NCBI GenBank assembly: GCA_019246455.1
Contig: JAFAQJ010000228.1
Span: forward strand, 1-5,815
Source of the DNA: Pseudolabrys sp.
GTDB lineage: Bacteria; Pseudomonadota; Alphaproteobacteria; Rhizobiales; Xanthobacteraceae
Length of the DNA: 5,815 nt
Direction of reading: 5' to 3'
The notes below the pieces were generated by a model. The model worked only from the letters and a program-made list of their open reading frames with translations. It made no database searches and had not been told where the DNA came from. Made by a program: the position numbers and the translations under genes. Below are positions 1-5,675 of the stretch, one piece after another. Every line of letters begins with the position of its first letter. Position 1 is the first letter of the stretch.

Positions 1-827
1 GCCTATTGCAGATCCGCAGGCTGCTCGACTTCCTCCCGGCCAACTGCGCGGCGGGCGTGCCCGAATGGCCGAGCTTCGACAGCATGGAGCGCAAGGATGA
101 GTCGCTCGACACGCTGGTGCCCGACAATCCGAACAAGCCCTACGACATTAAGGAACTGATCCTCAAAACCGCCGATGAGAGTGACTTCTTCGAGATCGGC
201 GAGGCGCACGCCAAGAACATCGTCACCGGCTTCGGCCGCATCGCCGGTTCGACGGTCGGCTTCGTCGCGAACCAACCCTTGGTGCTCGCGGGCGTGCTCG
301 ACAGCAACGCGTCAAGGAAGGCTGCGCGCTTCGTGCGCTTCTGCGACGCCTTCGGCATTCCCATTGTCACTTTCGTCGATGTGCCGGGCTTTCTGCCGGG
401 CACCGATCAGGAATATGGCGGCCTGATCAAGCATGGCGCGAAATTGCTGTTCGCCTATTCGCAGGCCACCGTGCCCCTCGTCACCGTCATTACCCGCAAG
501 GCGTTCGGCGGCGCCTATGACGTGATGGCGTCGAAGCATATCGGCGGCGATTTGAATTACGCCTGGCCGACCGCGCAGATCGCGGTGATGGGCGCCAAAG
601 GCGCGGTCGAGATCATCTTCCGTGGCGGCACGCCGGACGACATCGCGGCGCAGACCAAGCAATACGAAGACCGCTTCCTGTCGCCCTTCGTCGCCGCCGA
701 GCGCGGTTATATCGACGACGTGATCATGCCGCACTCGACCCGTCGCCGCATCGCCCGCGCGCTGGCGATGCTCAAGCAAAAGCACATCGACGCGCCGAAC
801 AAGAAGCACGACAATTTGCCGTTATGA
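1..827 (+). CDS. pccB: Propionyl-CoA carboxylase beta subunit (carboxyltransferase), 3' part
   Basis: This is the C-terminal part of a biotin-dependent acyl-CoA carboxylase beta chain, about 274 of the usual ~510 residues. The frame is open to the left edge, so the true start lies outside; the TTG at position 6 is not a start. The enzyme moves a carboxyl group from carboxybiotin on the alpha subunit to propionyl-CoA, giving methylmalonyl-CoA in the cytosol. Counting from the codon at 6, the carboxyltransferase C-domain shows [16 protein letters not shown] (124-139), the [17 protein letters not shown] stretch (162-178) and [15 protein letters not shown] (186-200). The last two carry the Gly-rich turns that form the oxyanion hole and CoA/biotin pocket in this family. 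Propionyl-CoA is preferred over methylcrotonyl- or acetyl-CoA because of the close match to PccB wording, but acyl specificity is inferred. The alpha subunit is not in the window. Confidence 0.93.
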   Translation, partial: LLQIRRLLDFLPANCAAGVPEWPSFDSMERKDESLDTLVPDNPNKPYDIKELILKTADESDFFEIGEAHAKNIVTGFGRIAGSTVGFVANQPLVLAGVLDSNASRKAARFVRFCDAFGIPIVTFVDVPGFLPGTDQEYGGLIKHGAKLLFAYSQATVPLVTVITRKAFGGAYDVMASKHIGGDLNYAWPTAQIAVMGAKGAVEIIFRGGTPDDIAAQTKQYEDRFLSPFVAAERGYIDDVIMPHSTRRRIARALAMLKQKHIDAPNKKHDNLPL

Positions 828-873
828 GGCTCGGCGACCAGCAAGTCCTGTCGCAGGATCGTCGAGGAAAGGT

Positions 874-909
874 GGTGGATATCCACCTATGTCGTTTGAC
901 ACGGTCAAA
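874..909. promoter_or_regulatory. Two adjacent palindromes upstream of the FKBP operon (candidate operators)
   Basis: Two inverted repeats lie in the gap between the carboxylase gene and the FKBP gene. The first, GGTGGATATCCACC at 874-887, is a perfect 14-base palindrome. The second, TTTGACACGGTCAAA at 895-909, has perfect 6-base arms around a 3-base centre and contains TTGACA (896-901), the consensus -35 hexamer. Their centres are 21.5 bases apart, about two helical turns, as expected for two dimers binding one face of DNA. No good -10 hexamer lies 16-18 bases after TTGACA. The surrounding DNA is lower in GC than the genes (60 of 120 bases at 901-1020), which fits a regulatory region. The first palindrome could instead form an RNA hairpin (AGGTGG/CCACCT). 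Regulatory function is inferred; only the symmetry is seen. Confidence 0.4.
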
Positions 910-1030
910 GAATTGCCATCGAGGACATTGCGTCTCGAAAGTTCTTTTCGCTGCCAGATGGCCAAAGACCAGACGAAATATTAGTCACCAGTCGCGATCA
1001 CTAGCGTCAAGCTCTACGGGAGAAATATCG

Positions 1031-1450
1031 ATGTTTCGTGCCCTTGCTGTCGTATTCGCCTTGGTGTTCGCTGCCATCTCCGCCCACGCCCAAACAGGAA
1101 AACGTATGACCACGCCGTCCGGGCTTACGATCATCGACGTCAAGGAAGGCACCGGCGCGTCGCCGGCCGGCAAGACCGCGGTCGTGCATTACACCGGCTG
1201 GCTCTACGACAACGGCGCCAAGAGCAAGAAATTCGATAGTTCGGTCGATCGCGGCCAGCCATTCGAATTTCCGGTTGGCCAGGGCCGCGTCATCAAGGGC
1301 TGGGACGAGGGCGTTGCCACCATGAAGGTCGGCGGCAAGCGCACGCTGATCATCCCGCCGAACCTCGGCTACGGCGAGCGCGGCGCCGGCGGCGTCATTC
1401 CGCCGAACGCCACTTTGATGTTCGACGTCGAGTTGCTCGGCGTCAAATAG
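1031..1450 (+). CDS. Exported FKBP-type peptidyl-prolyl cis-trans isomerase
   Basis: A 139-residue protein with a signal peptide (hydrophobic 4-17, cleavage likely after AHA at 18-20) followed by one FKBP domain (about 28-139). It should catalyse cis-trans isomerisation of peptidyl-proline bonds and help folding in the periplasm. Most FKBP12 active-site positions are kept: Y54 (Tyr26), F68-D69 (Phe36-Asp37), F78 (Phe46), V87-I88 (Val55-Ile56), W91 (Trp59), Y114 (Tyr82) and F131 (Phe99). There is no lipobox cysteine, so it should be soluble. The ATG at 1031 is chosen because GGGAGA (1018-1023) precedes it at good spacing and it starts the signal peptide. The same frame is open back to an ATG at 824, but those 69 extra residues look non-coding. 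It heads a block with the next two genes; the following gene's Shine-Dalgarno overlaps its TAG stop. Confidence 0.93.
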   Translation: MFRALAVVFALVFAAISAHAQTGKRMTTPSGLTIIDVKEGTGASPAGKTAVVHYTGWLYDNGAKSKKFDSSVDRGQPFEFPVGQGRVIKGWDEGVATMKVGGKRTLIIPPNLGYGERGAGGVIPPNATLMFDVELLGVK

Positions 1451-1459
1451 GAGCGGGCG

Positions 1460-2011
1460 ATGCGATCCGTCCGCCGCGCCGTCCTGATCGCGCTTTTCCT
1501 CGCCGCGCCTGCTCACGCCCAGCTCATCAACGAGAACCTGCTCGTGACGATGCCGCCGGGCTTCAAGGTCGGCTTCCAAGACCAGAAGAACAACATGCGC
1601 CTGACCGAGATGGTGCCGCCGGGCGAGACCGTCGAGAACTGGACCGAGATGGTCACCGTGCAGGTCTTCCTCGGCCTCAAAACGTCGCCACAGGCGTTCA
1701 AGGAGCGCATCGAGCAGGGCTGGCTCGCGGCCTGCAAGGAGGGCGGGGCGCATGCGGTTTCGGACGATCCCGAGAGCGGCTATCCGGCGCTCATCTGGGT
1801 CTTGTCCTGTCCGCGCAACCCGGCGACCGGCAAGCCGGAAATCACCTGGTTCAAGGCCGTCGCCGGCAATGACAGTTTCTATGTGGTGCAGAAGGCGTTC
1901 CGCTTCATGCCGGTGCAGGAGCAGATGACCAAGGCGCTGGCTTATCTCGGCAGCGTGAAAGTCTGCGACTCGCGCCGCGCCGACCGCGCCTGTCCCGCCA
2001 CGCGGCCTTAA
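1460..2011 (+). CDS. Exported protein of unknown family with four cysteines
   Basis: A 183-residue protein I cannot assign to a named family. Residues 1-20 form a signal peptide (Arg-rich start, hydrophobic 7-16, cleavage after AHA before Q21), so the mature form of about 163 residues should be periplasmic. Four cysteines (C92, C117, C169, C178) could form two disulfides. The region MPPGFKVGFQDQKNNM (31-46) and the Trp/Phe-rich middle suggest a compact folded domain with no membrane segment beyond the signal. Translation starts 9 bases after the FKBP stop, and AGGAG (1449-1453) overlaps that stop, so the two genes are very probably co-transcribed and translationally coupled. This context hints that the protein may be a folding client or partner of the isomerase, but nothing in the sequence proves it. 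Confidence 0.8.
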   Translation: MRSVRRAVLIALFLAAPAHAQLINENLLVTMPPGFKVGFQDQKNNMRLTEMVPPGETVENWTEMVTVQVFLGLKTSPQAFKERIEQGWLAACKEGGAHAVSDDPESGYPALIWVLSCPRNPATGKPEITWFKAVAGNDSFYVVQKAFRFMPVQEQMTKALAYLGSVKVCDSRRADRACPATRP

Positions 2012-2031
2012 GCCCAGCAGGGAGTATTCAA

Positions 2032-2448
2032 ATGTCCGACGCCGACCGCCTGCAAATCGTCAAGCCGGGCCGCACTTATGCCGGCAAGCAGGGCATCACC
2101 TATGGCGCCGGCGCGTCGAAGGAGACGGTCGGCGCGGAAAAGATCTGCATGAACGTGATGCCGATGCCGCCCGGCGCGCGCGCCAAGGCCCATTACCACA
2201 AGGGCATCGAGACCATCGCCTACATGCTCGAGGGAAGCTGCGCCGTCTATTATGGCGACGATCTCGAGCGCCGCTTGGAGGTCGAAACGGGCGATCATGT
2301 GTTCTGCCCGGCAGACGTGCCGCACGCGCCGGCTAACGAAAGCGGCAAGCCCTGCACTTGGCTGGTGGTGCATTCCTCGGGCTCGGATCAGGACGGCATC
2401 GTGCTGTTGCCAGAGCTGGACCAGAAGTTAGCGCAGAGGGTGGGGTGA
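2032..2448 (+). CDS. Cytosolic single-domain cupin protein
   Basis: A 138-residue protein without a signal peptide, made of one cupin beta-barrel. Motif 1 is clear: H54, H56, E60 and G68 in GARAKAHYHKGIETIAYMLEG (read from G48). Motif 2 shows G87, P93, H98 and N102, so all four usual metal ligands (His54, His56, Glu60, His98) are present and a divalent metal such as Fe, Mn or Zn is expected. The usual PxG turn of motif 2 has Asp instead of Gly (PADVPH). Such small cupins include dioxygenases, isomerases and sensor-like binding proteins; the sequence does not say which. AGGGAG (2019-2024), seven bases before the ATG, supports the start. It lies 20 bases after the four-Cys gene and is probably the last gene of that transcript; it converges with the MBL hydrolase gene. 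Confidence 0.87.
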   Translation: MSDADRLQIVKPGRTYAGKQGITYGAGASKETVGAEKICMNVMPMPPGARAKAHYHKGIETIAYMLEGSCAVYYGDDLERRLEVETGDHVFCPADVPHAPANESGKPCTWLVVHSSGSDQDGIVLLPELDQKLAQRVG

Positions 2449-2535
2449 ATGTTGCGTCGACTTTCGGCGATGGCTTGTGGGGACTAAGACGGCTACCCGG
2501 CGCCGATCAAACAATACGGGCGACGTCGCGCGGCT

Positions 2536-3480
2536 TCAGTTCTTCGCCGACTTCTTTTTCGTCATCGATTCCTTCACCGAGGTGTAGACGACCCGCATGA
2601 AGTTCTTGCCGGCCTGCTCGTTGGGCGCCCATTTGGCGTCGAGATCGGCGAACGGCTTGGCGTCATAGATTTCCTGTTCGCTCTTGCCGTCCTTGATCAA
2701 TTTCGCCATGCGGTCGCGCGCCGTCTCGAGCATGAGACGGAAATTACGCACGTCGGCGCGGGTGCCGAGCGGTCCATGGCCCGGCACGATCTTGGTCTTT
2801 TCGGTCGAAAGCGCGAGATAGGCGGTGTTCGCCTCGATCATGCCATTGATCGAGCCGCCGTTGAGATAATCGATGTTGGGATAGCGGCCGTTGGTGAAGG
2901 TATCGCCGGTCGAGAGCACATTGGCGTCCTTGAAATAGACGTAGGTATCGCCGCCGGTATGCGAGCTGAGGGGATGCGTGAGCTGCGCGGTGCGGCCCTT
3001 CACTTCGAGCCGCGCCCGTTTCTCGTAAGTCATCTTCGGCACGGCCGCGGCGTCGACCGGGGGGACTTTCTGCATGGTGGTGTTGCTGGTGGTGCCGGCT
3101 TTGAGGAAATTCGCCTCATTGGTTTGCCCGACGACGGTCGCGCCATCGGCGACGAAGGCGGCGTTGCCGCCGGTATGGTCGCCGTGGTGGTGCGTGTTGA
3201 CGAGGTATTTGATCGGCAGCGGCGAGATTTTCGCGATCGCCGCCTTGAGCTTGTCGTGCATAGGCGCGAACTGGCCGTCGACCATGATGATGCCGTCTTT
3301 GCCGACCGCGACCGTCACGTTGCCGCCGGCGCCTTCGAGCATGTAGGTGTCCTTGCCGAGCTCGATGGTTTTGACCTCGATCTTGGAGAAATCCGGCCCG
3401 ACCGGTGGCGTCGGCTGGGCTTGCGCGAAAGCCGGCCCGCCCAGCACAACAAGGCCAAGCGCCATCAAGCTGCGATTCAT
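2536..3480 (-). CDS. Exported metallo-beta-lactamase-fold hydrolase
   Basis: A 314-residue MBL-superfamily protein with a signal peptide (cleavage likely after AFA at 17-19). The zinc-binding set is complete: THHHGDHTGG gives H97, H99, D101 and H102; SSHTGGD gives H174; STGDTF gives D193; PGHGP gives H235. A two-zinc hydrolase acting in the periplasm is therefore expected. The length and the C-terminal helical extension (about 241-314, ending in a Lys-rich tail) resemble the broad group of exported MBL hydrolases near class B3 enzymes and quinoprotein-associated hydrolases; lactonase, thioesterase or beta-lactamase activity cannot be told apart here. The start is backed by a strong GGGGAGGA site (minus strand, about 3492-3485). 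It follows the FAH-family gene on the same strand after 85 bases and may use its own promoter. Confidence 0.9.
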   Translation of the reverse strand: MNRSLMALGLVVLGGPAFAQAQPTPPVGPDFSKIEVKTIELGKDTYMLEGAGGNVTVAVGKDGIIMVDGQFAPMHDKLKAAIAKISPLPIKYLVNTHHHGDHTGGNAAFVADGATVVGQTNEANFLKAGTTSNTTMQKVPPVDAAAVPKMTYEKRARLEVKGRTAQLTHPLSSHTGGDTYVYFKDANVLSTGDTFTNGRYPNIDYLNGGSINGMIEANTAYLALSTEKTKIVPGHGPLGTRADVRNFRLMLETARDRMAKLIKDGKSEQEIYDAKPFADLDAKWAPNEQAGKNFMRVVYTSVKESMTKKKSAKN

Positions 3481-3515
3481 GGAAGTCCTCCCCGGGACGT
3501 GTTGTTATGGGGAGA

Positions 3516-3540
3516 AACGTTACGCCGGGCCGATTATTCC
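3516..3540 (-). promoter_or_regulatory. Possible EcfG-type (general stress) promoter for the MBL hydrolase gene
   Basis: Read on the minus strand, GGAAT (3540-3536) is followed after exactly 16 bases by CGTT (3519-3516). The alphaproteobacterial general-stress sigma factor EcfG recognises GGAAC-N16/17-CGTT, so nine bases are examined and one differs (the last base of the -35). Transcription would start near 3508-3510 and leave a leader of roughly 30 bases holding the strong ribosome binding site. The position, orientation and spacing fit the only long gap in the minus-strand block. A one-mismatch match to a short motif can occur by chance, so this stays tentative. Confidence 0.3.
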
Positions 3541-3565
3541 GCAAGCCGGGTCGGCCGGGGCGGCG

Positions 3566-4348
3566 TTATGCCGCGATTACTTTGTTGCGAAGTACGCCGA
3601 TGCCGGTGATTTCGATCTCGACGCTATCTCCCGGCTTGATGTTTTGCGGCAGCCCGTCGGTCCCCATCCACATCACGTCGCCCGGCTCGATCGTGCAGTA
3701 TTTCGACACCACGGAAATGTAGGTCGGCACGTCGAAAATCATGCCATTGGTGCGGAAGCGGTCGCGTTCCTCGCCGTTGACGCGGATGACCGTCGTCATC
3801 GCGTTGGGATCGAGCCCGGTCACGATCCAGGGACCCATCGGCTTGAAAGTGTCGGCGTTCTTGGCCCGCCACAGCGTGCCATCCGAAGCCTGCCAGCCGC
3901 GTTCGCTGACGTCATTGCCGACCGTCCAGCCCAGCACGTAATCGAGTGCATTCTCTTTCGAGACGTTACGGCAGCGTTTGCCGAACACCGCGACCAGCTC
4001 GCCCTCGTACTGGAACTCCTCGCCGGCGTCGGCCGGCTTCACGATATTCTCCTCGTGCGCGATTAGCGCATTGTTGGCGCGGTACCCGACGTCGGGCCGC
4101 TTCGGGAATTTCGGCTCCTGGCCACGCTTCTGCGCCATCTTCATGACGTGGTCGGTATAATTGACGCCGACGCAGTAGAACGTGCGCGGTTCGGTCGGGA
4201 TCAGGAGCTTCACCGATTTCAGCGGGTAGCTGCGCGCGGTCTTCTGATGTGCGCCGAACGGCGTGCCGTCGACGGCCGTCACCGTATCGCCCTCGATGAC
4301 GCCGAAGCTGGTCTTGCCGTCCTTGTCGAATCTGCACCAGGTCGTCAT
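3566..4348 (-). CDS. Fumarylacetoacetate hydrolase (FAH) family protein
   Basis: A 260-residue enzyme of the FAH family, whose members hydrolyse, decarboxylate or isomerise diketo acids using Mg or Mn. From the chosen Met, the family landmarks are GVNYTDH (61-67, with N63, Y64, H67), the metal-binding pair E115 and E117 in YEGELVAVFGK, D146 in GNDVSERGWQ, K163 and D166 in AKNADTF followed by PMGPWIVTG, and the C-terminal PGDSVEIEITGIGVLRN. It is close to the HpcE/HpaG-like and sugar-acid diketo hydrolase branch; the usual GTP motif reads GTDG. Start choice: in-frame ATGs at 4360, 4354 and 4348 are possible. Only 4348 has a purine-rich GGGA (4358-4355) at suitable spacing, so MTTWCRF is preferred. 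An open frame back to 4441 overlaps the dehydrogenase and looks spurious. It lies 23 bases after the SDR stop, so an operon is likely. Confidence 0.9.
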   Translation of the reverse strand: MTTWCRFDKDGKTSFGVIEGDTVTAVDGTPFGAHQKTARSYPLKSVKLLIPTEPRTFYCVGVNYTDHVMKMAQKRGQEPKFPKRPDVGYRANNALIAHEENIVKPADAGEEFQYEGELVAVFGKRCRNVSKENALDYVLGWTVGNDVSERGWQASDGTLWRAKNADTFKPMGPWIVTGLDPNAMTTVIRVNGEERDRFRTNGMIFDVPTYISVVSKYCTIEPGDVMWMGTDGLPQNIKPGDSVEIEITGIGVLRNKVIAA

Positions 4349-4371
4349 GGCCATTCCCATCGCAAAATTCG

Positions 4372-5142
4372 TTATCGCCAGCCGCCGCCGCCGTTCACAT
4401 AGACGGTATCCGCAGTCATGAATTTGCAGGCGTCCGAGCACATGAACAAAACTAGTTCACCGATTTCCTCCGGCTCGCCAAAGCGGCCCATCGGAATGTC
4501 TTCGAGGAAACGCTTGATCAGTTCCGGTGATGACGCGGCGGCTTTTGCGAACGCCGTGTTGATTGGGCCGGGCGAAATCGATAGGCAGCGAATGCCGTCT
4601 TTGGCGAATTCGCGGGCGACCCCGAGTGTCATCGAGTTCACCGCCCCTTTGGCGGCCGCATAGTGAACGGACGTGTTCGGCCCGCCGCGTTTGACCGCCA
4701 TCGAGGCGACATTGACGATCACCCCGGCTTTGTTCTTGAGCATATGCGGCAGCACCGCCTGCATGGCGTAGAATGTGCCCTTGAAATTCAAATCGAACGT
4801 TTTTTCGATCAGCTCGTCATCGATCTCGAGAAATTTGGAGCGGCGGATCGCGGCGCCGGCCGAATTGAACAGGAAGTCGACCCGGCCGAAGCCGTTGAGG
4901 GTGAGCTCGATCATGTTGTTGACCGCGGCGCGACTTGTCACATCGATCGACAATGCAAGCGATTGGCTGCCGATCTCGTTGACCTTCTCGGCGGTATCCT
5001 TGACGCCGTCCTCATTGACGTCGGCGCAAACCACATTGGCGCCCTCGCGCGCGAAAATCAGCGCGGTGGCGCGGCCGATGCCGCTCGCGGCGCCCGTGAT
5101 GACGATGGTCTTGCCGTTAAAATAGTCCGGCGTTCTCGGCAT
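4372..5142 (-). CDS. Short-chain dehydrogenase/reductase (SDR), classical type
   Basis: A 256-residue NAD(P)-dependent oxidoreductase of normal length for classical SDRs. It shows the dinucleotide-binding TGAASGIG (16-23), D41 at the end of the second strand, which favours NAD(H) over NADP(H), D67-V68, NSAG (93-96, normally NNAG), N119 in the LNFKG helix, catalytic S147, Y161 and K165 (YAAAK), and PG at 191-192. It should be cytosolic and interconvert an alcohol and a ketone. AGAGGG (minus strand, 5156-5151) eight bases before the ATG supports the start. It is the first gene of the minus-strand block and sits directly before the FAH-family gene. That pairing is known from oxidative sugar-acid routes, where an SDR makes a diketo acid for an FAH-type hydrolase, but the substrate here is unknown. 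Confidence 0.93.
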   Translation of the reverse strand: MPRTPDYFNGKTIVITGAASGIGRATALIFAREGANVVCADVNEDGVKDTAEKVNEIGSQSLALSIDVTSRAAVNNMIELTLNGFGRVDFLFNSAGAAIRRSKFLEIDDELIEKTFDLNFKGTFYAMQAVLPHMLKNKAGVIVNVASMAVKRGGPNTSVHYAAAKGAVNSMTLGVAREFAKDGIRCLSISPGPINTAFAKAAASSPELIKRFLEDIPMGRFGEPEEIGELVLFMCSDACKFMTADTVYVNGGGGWR

Positions 5143-5214
5143 GGCGTGAGCCCTCTGCGGATTCCGGGCGGCACTGTGCTAGGGTTTCTCCACCAATAAA
5201 AGGGGGAGAACGTC
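5143..5214. promoter_or_regulatory. Divergent intergenic promoter region between SDR and exported cupin genes
   Basis: These 72 bases separate two genes that point away from each other, so they must hold the promoters of both or at least of the cupin. On the plus strand, TAGGGT (5180-5185) keeps the T, A and final T of a -10 hexamer, but I see no matching -35. A short palindrome GCACTGTGC (5171-5179) overlaps this point and could be an operator half-site. GGGGGAG (5202-5208) is a strong ribosome binding site for the cupin. The promoter role follows from position; exact hexamers are weak. Confidence 0.4.
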
Positions 5215-5625
5215 ATGATCAAAAAACCGCTTCTCGCGGTGGTAGCGCTCGCGGCCGTTGTATTGGCCGGCGCGGTCTACGCCCAAAATCCGCCGGTTTC
5301 ACCGTCGCCAGTCAAGCGCAACATCGTGAGCAAGCTCGACGTGCCTGGCAGCAATTATGAGGTGCTGACCGCCAACCTCGAGATCGCGCCGGGTTTCAAA
5401 GCGGGACGGCATTTCCATCCGGGCGTCGTCAGCGGCTACATCACCGAAGGCGAGTTCTGGCTCGCGATCGACGGGCAGCCGGAAAAGATCTGCAAGGCCG
5501 GCGAGACTTGCGTCATTCCTGATCGCGGCATTCACAACGAAGGCAATACCGGCACGGTGCCGGTCAAGGTCGTCGTGACCTATGTCGTCGAGAAAGGCCA
5601 GCCGCTGATCAACCCGGTCAAGTGA
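5215..5625 (+). CDS. Exported small cupin protein
   Basis: A 136-residue protein with a signal peptide (Lys-rich start, hydrophobic 6-20, cleavage likely after VYA at 21-23) and a single cupin domain for the periplasm. Motif 1 has H66 and H68 (RHFHPG), but the glutamate normally four or five residues later is absent (V72/S73). Motif 2 keeps G96, P102, H107 and N111. It therefore has three histidine ligands and lacks the usual carboxylate, as some cupins do. Cysteines C93 and C99 flank the start of motif 2 and could pair as a disulfide in the periplasm. The ATG follows GGGGGAG at 5202-5208 with six bases between. The gene is divergent from the SDR, and its TGA stop lies inside a perfect hairpin. 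Catalysis or ligand binding cannot be decided. Confidence 0.87.
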   Translation: MIKKPLLAVVALAAVVLAGAVYAQNPPVSPSPVKRNIVSKLDVPGSNYEVLTANLEIAPGFKAGRHFHPGVVSGYITEGEFWLAIDGQPEKICKAGETCVIPDRGIHNEGNTGTVPVKVVVTYVVEKGQPLINPVK

Positions 5626-5647
5626 CCGCGCGACAAAGCGCGGTCAC
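5622..5647. terminator. Perfect 10-bp hairpin over the cupin stop codon
   Basis: GTGACCGCGC (5622-5631) pairs perfectly with GCGCGGTCAC (5638-5647) around the loop GACAAA. The cupin's TGA stop (5623-5625) is part of the left arm. No T-run follows on either strand, so this is not a textbook intrinsic terminator, but its place between convergent genes and its strength suggest bidirectional termination or 3'-end protection. Confidence 0.6.
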
Positions 5648-5651
5648 GGCC

Positions 5652-5675
5652 GGAGCGGACGCCTAGATCCGCTCC
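5652..5675. terminator. Perfect 8-bp hairpin over the stop codon of the right-edge gene
   Basis: GGAGCGGA (5652-5659) pairs perfectly with TCCGCTCC (5668-5675) around an 8-base loop. The loop holds the TAG stop (complement CTA, 5663-5665) of the minus-strand gene at the right edge. It begins four bases after the previous hairpin. No T-run follows on either strand. It probably ends or protects the minus-strand transcript. Confidence 0.5.

Noticed and set aside
936..950. Small hairpin CGAAA-GTTCT-TTTCG upstream of the FKBP gene
   Set aside because: Only five pairs, mostly A-T, with no link to a promoter or start; too weak to call.
979..984. TATTAG as the FKBP -10 promoter hexamer
   Set aside because: It matches four of six bases, but no -35-like hexamer lies 16-18 bases upstream.
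824..1030. In-frame N-terminal extension of the FKBP gene starting at an ATG that overlaps the carboxylase stop
   Set aside because: The 69 extra residues are rich in Arg, Ser and His with no domain-like pattern, the DNA is lower in GC, and a clear ribosome binding site and signal peptide start at 1031.
1007..1753. Long open frame on the minus strand opposite the FKBP and four-Cys genes
   Set aside because: It is an antisense shadow of GC-rich genes: its translation is Arg/Asp/Ala/His rich with no motif, while the plus strand encodes clear signal peptides and an FKBP domain.
3528..3556. Inverted repeat GGCCGA/TCGGCC downstream of the FAH-family gene as a terminator
   Set aside because: Only six pairs with a 17-base loop and no T-run, and it overlaps the possible EcfG promoter; such matches are expected by chance in GC-rich DNA.
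2776..3609. Long open frame on the plus strand opposite the MBL hydrolase
   Set aside because: The opposite strand has a full metallo-beta-lactamase motif set; this reading is low-complexity (Arg/Asp/Gly/Val) and has no ribosome binding site or domain.
4349..4441. Longer FAH-family start at 4441 overlapping the SDR end
   Set aside because: The extra 31 residues are Arg/Cys-rich and not family-like, and they overlap the conserved SDR C-terminus; ATG 4348 has better spacing to a purine-rich site.
4663..5199. Plus-strand open frame opposite the SDR gene
   Set aside because: It mirrors the SDR, which carries a complete catalytic Ser-Tyr-Lys set; the shadow product is repetitive Asp/Arg/His-rich sequence.
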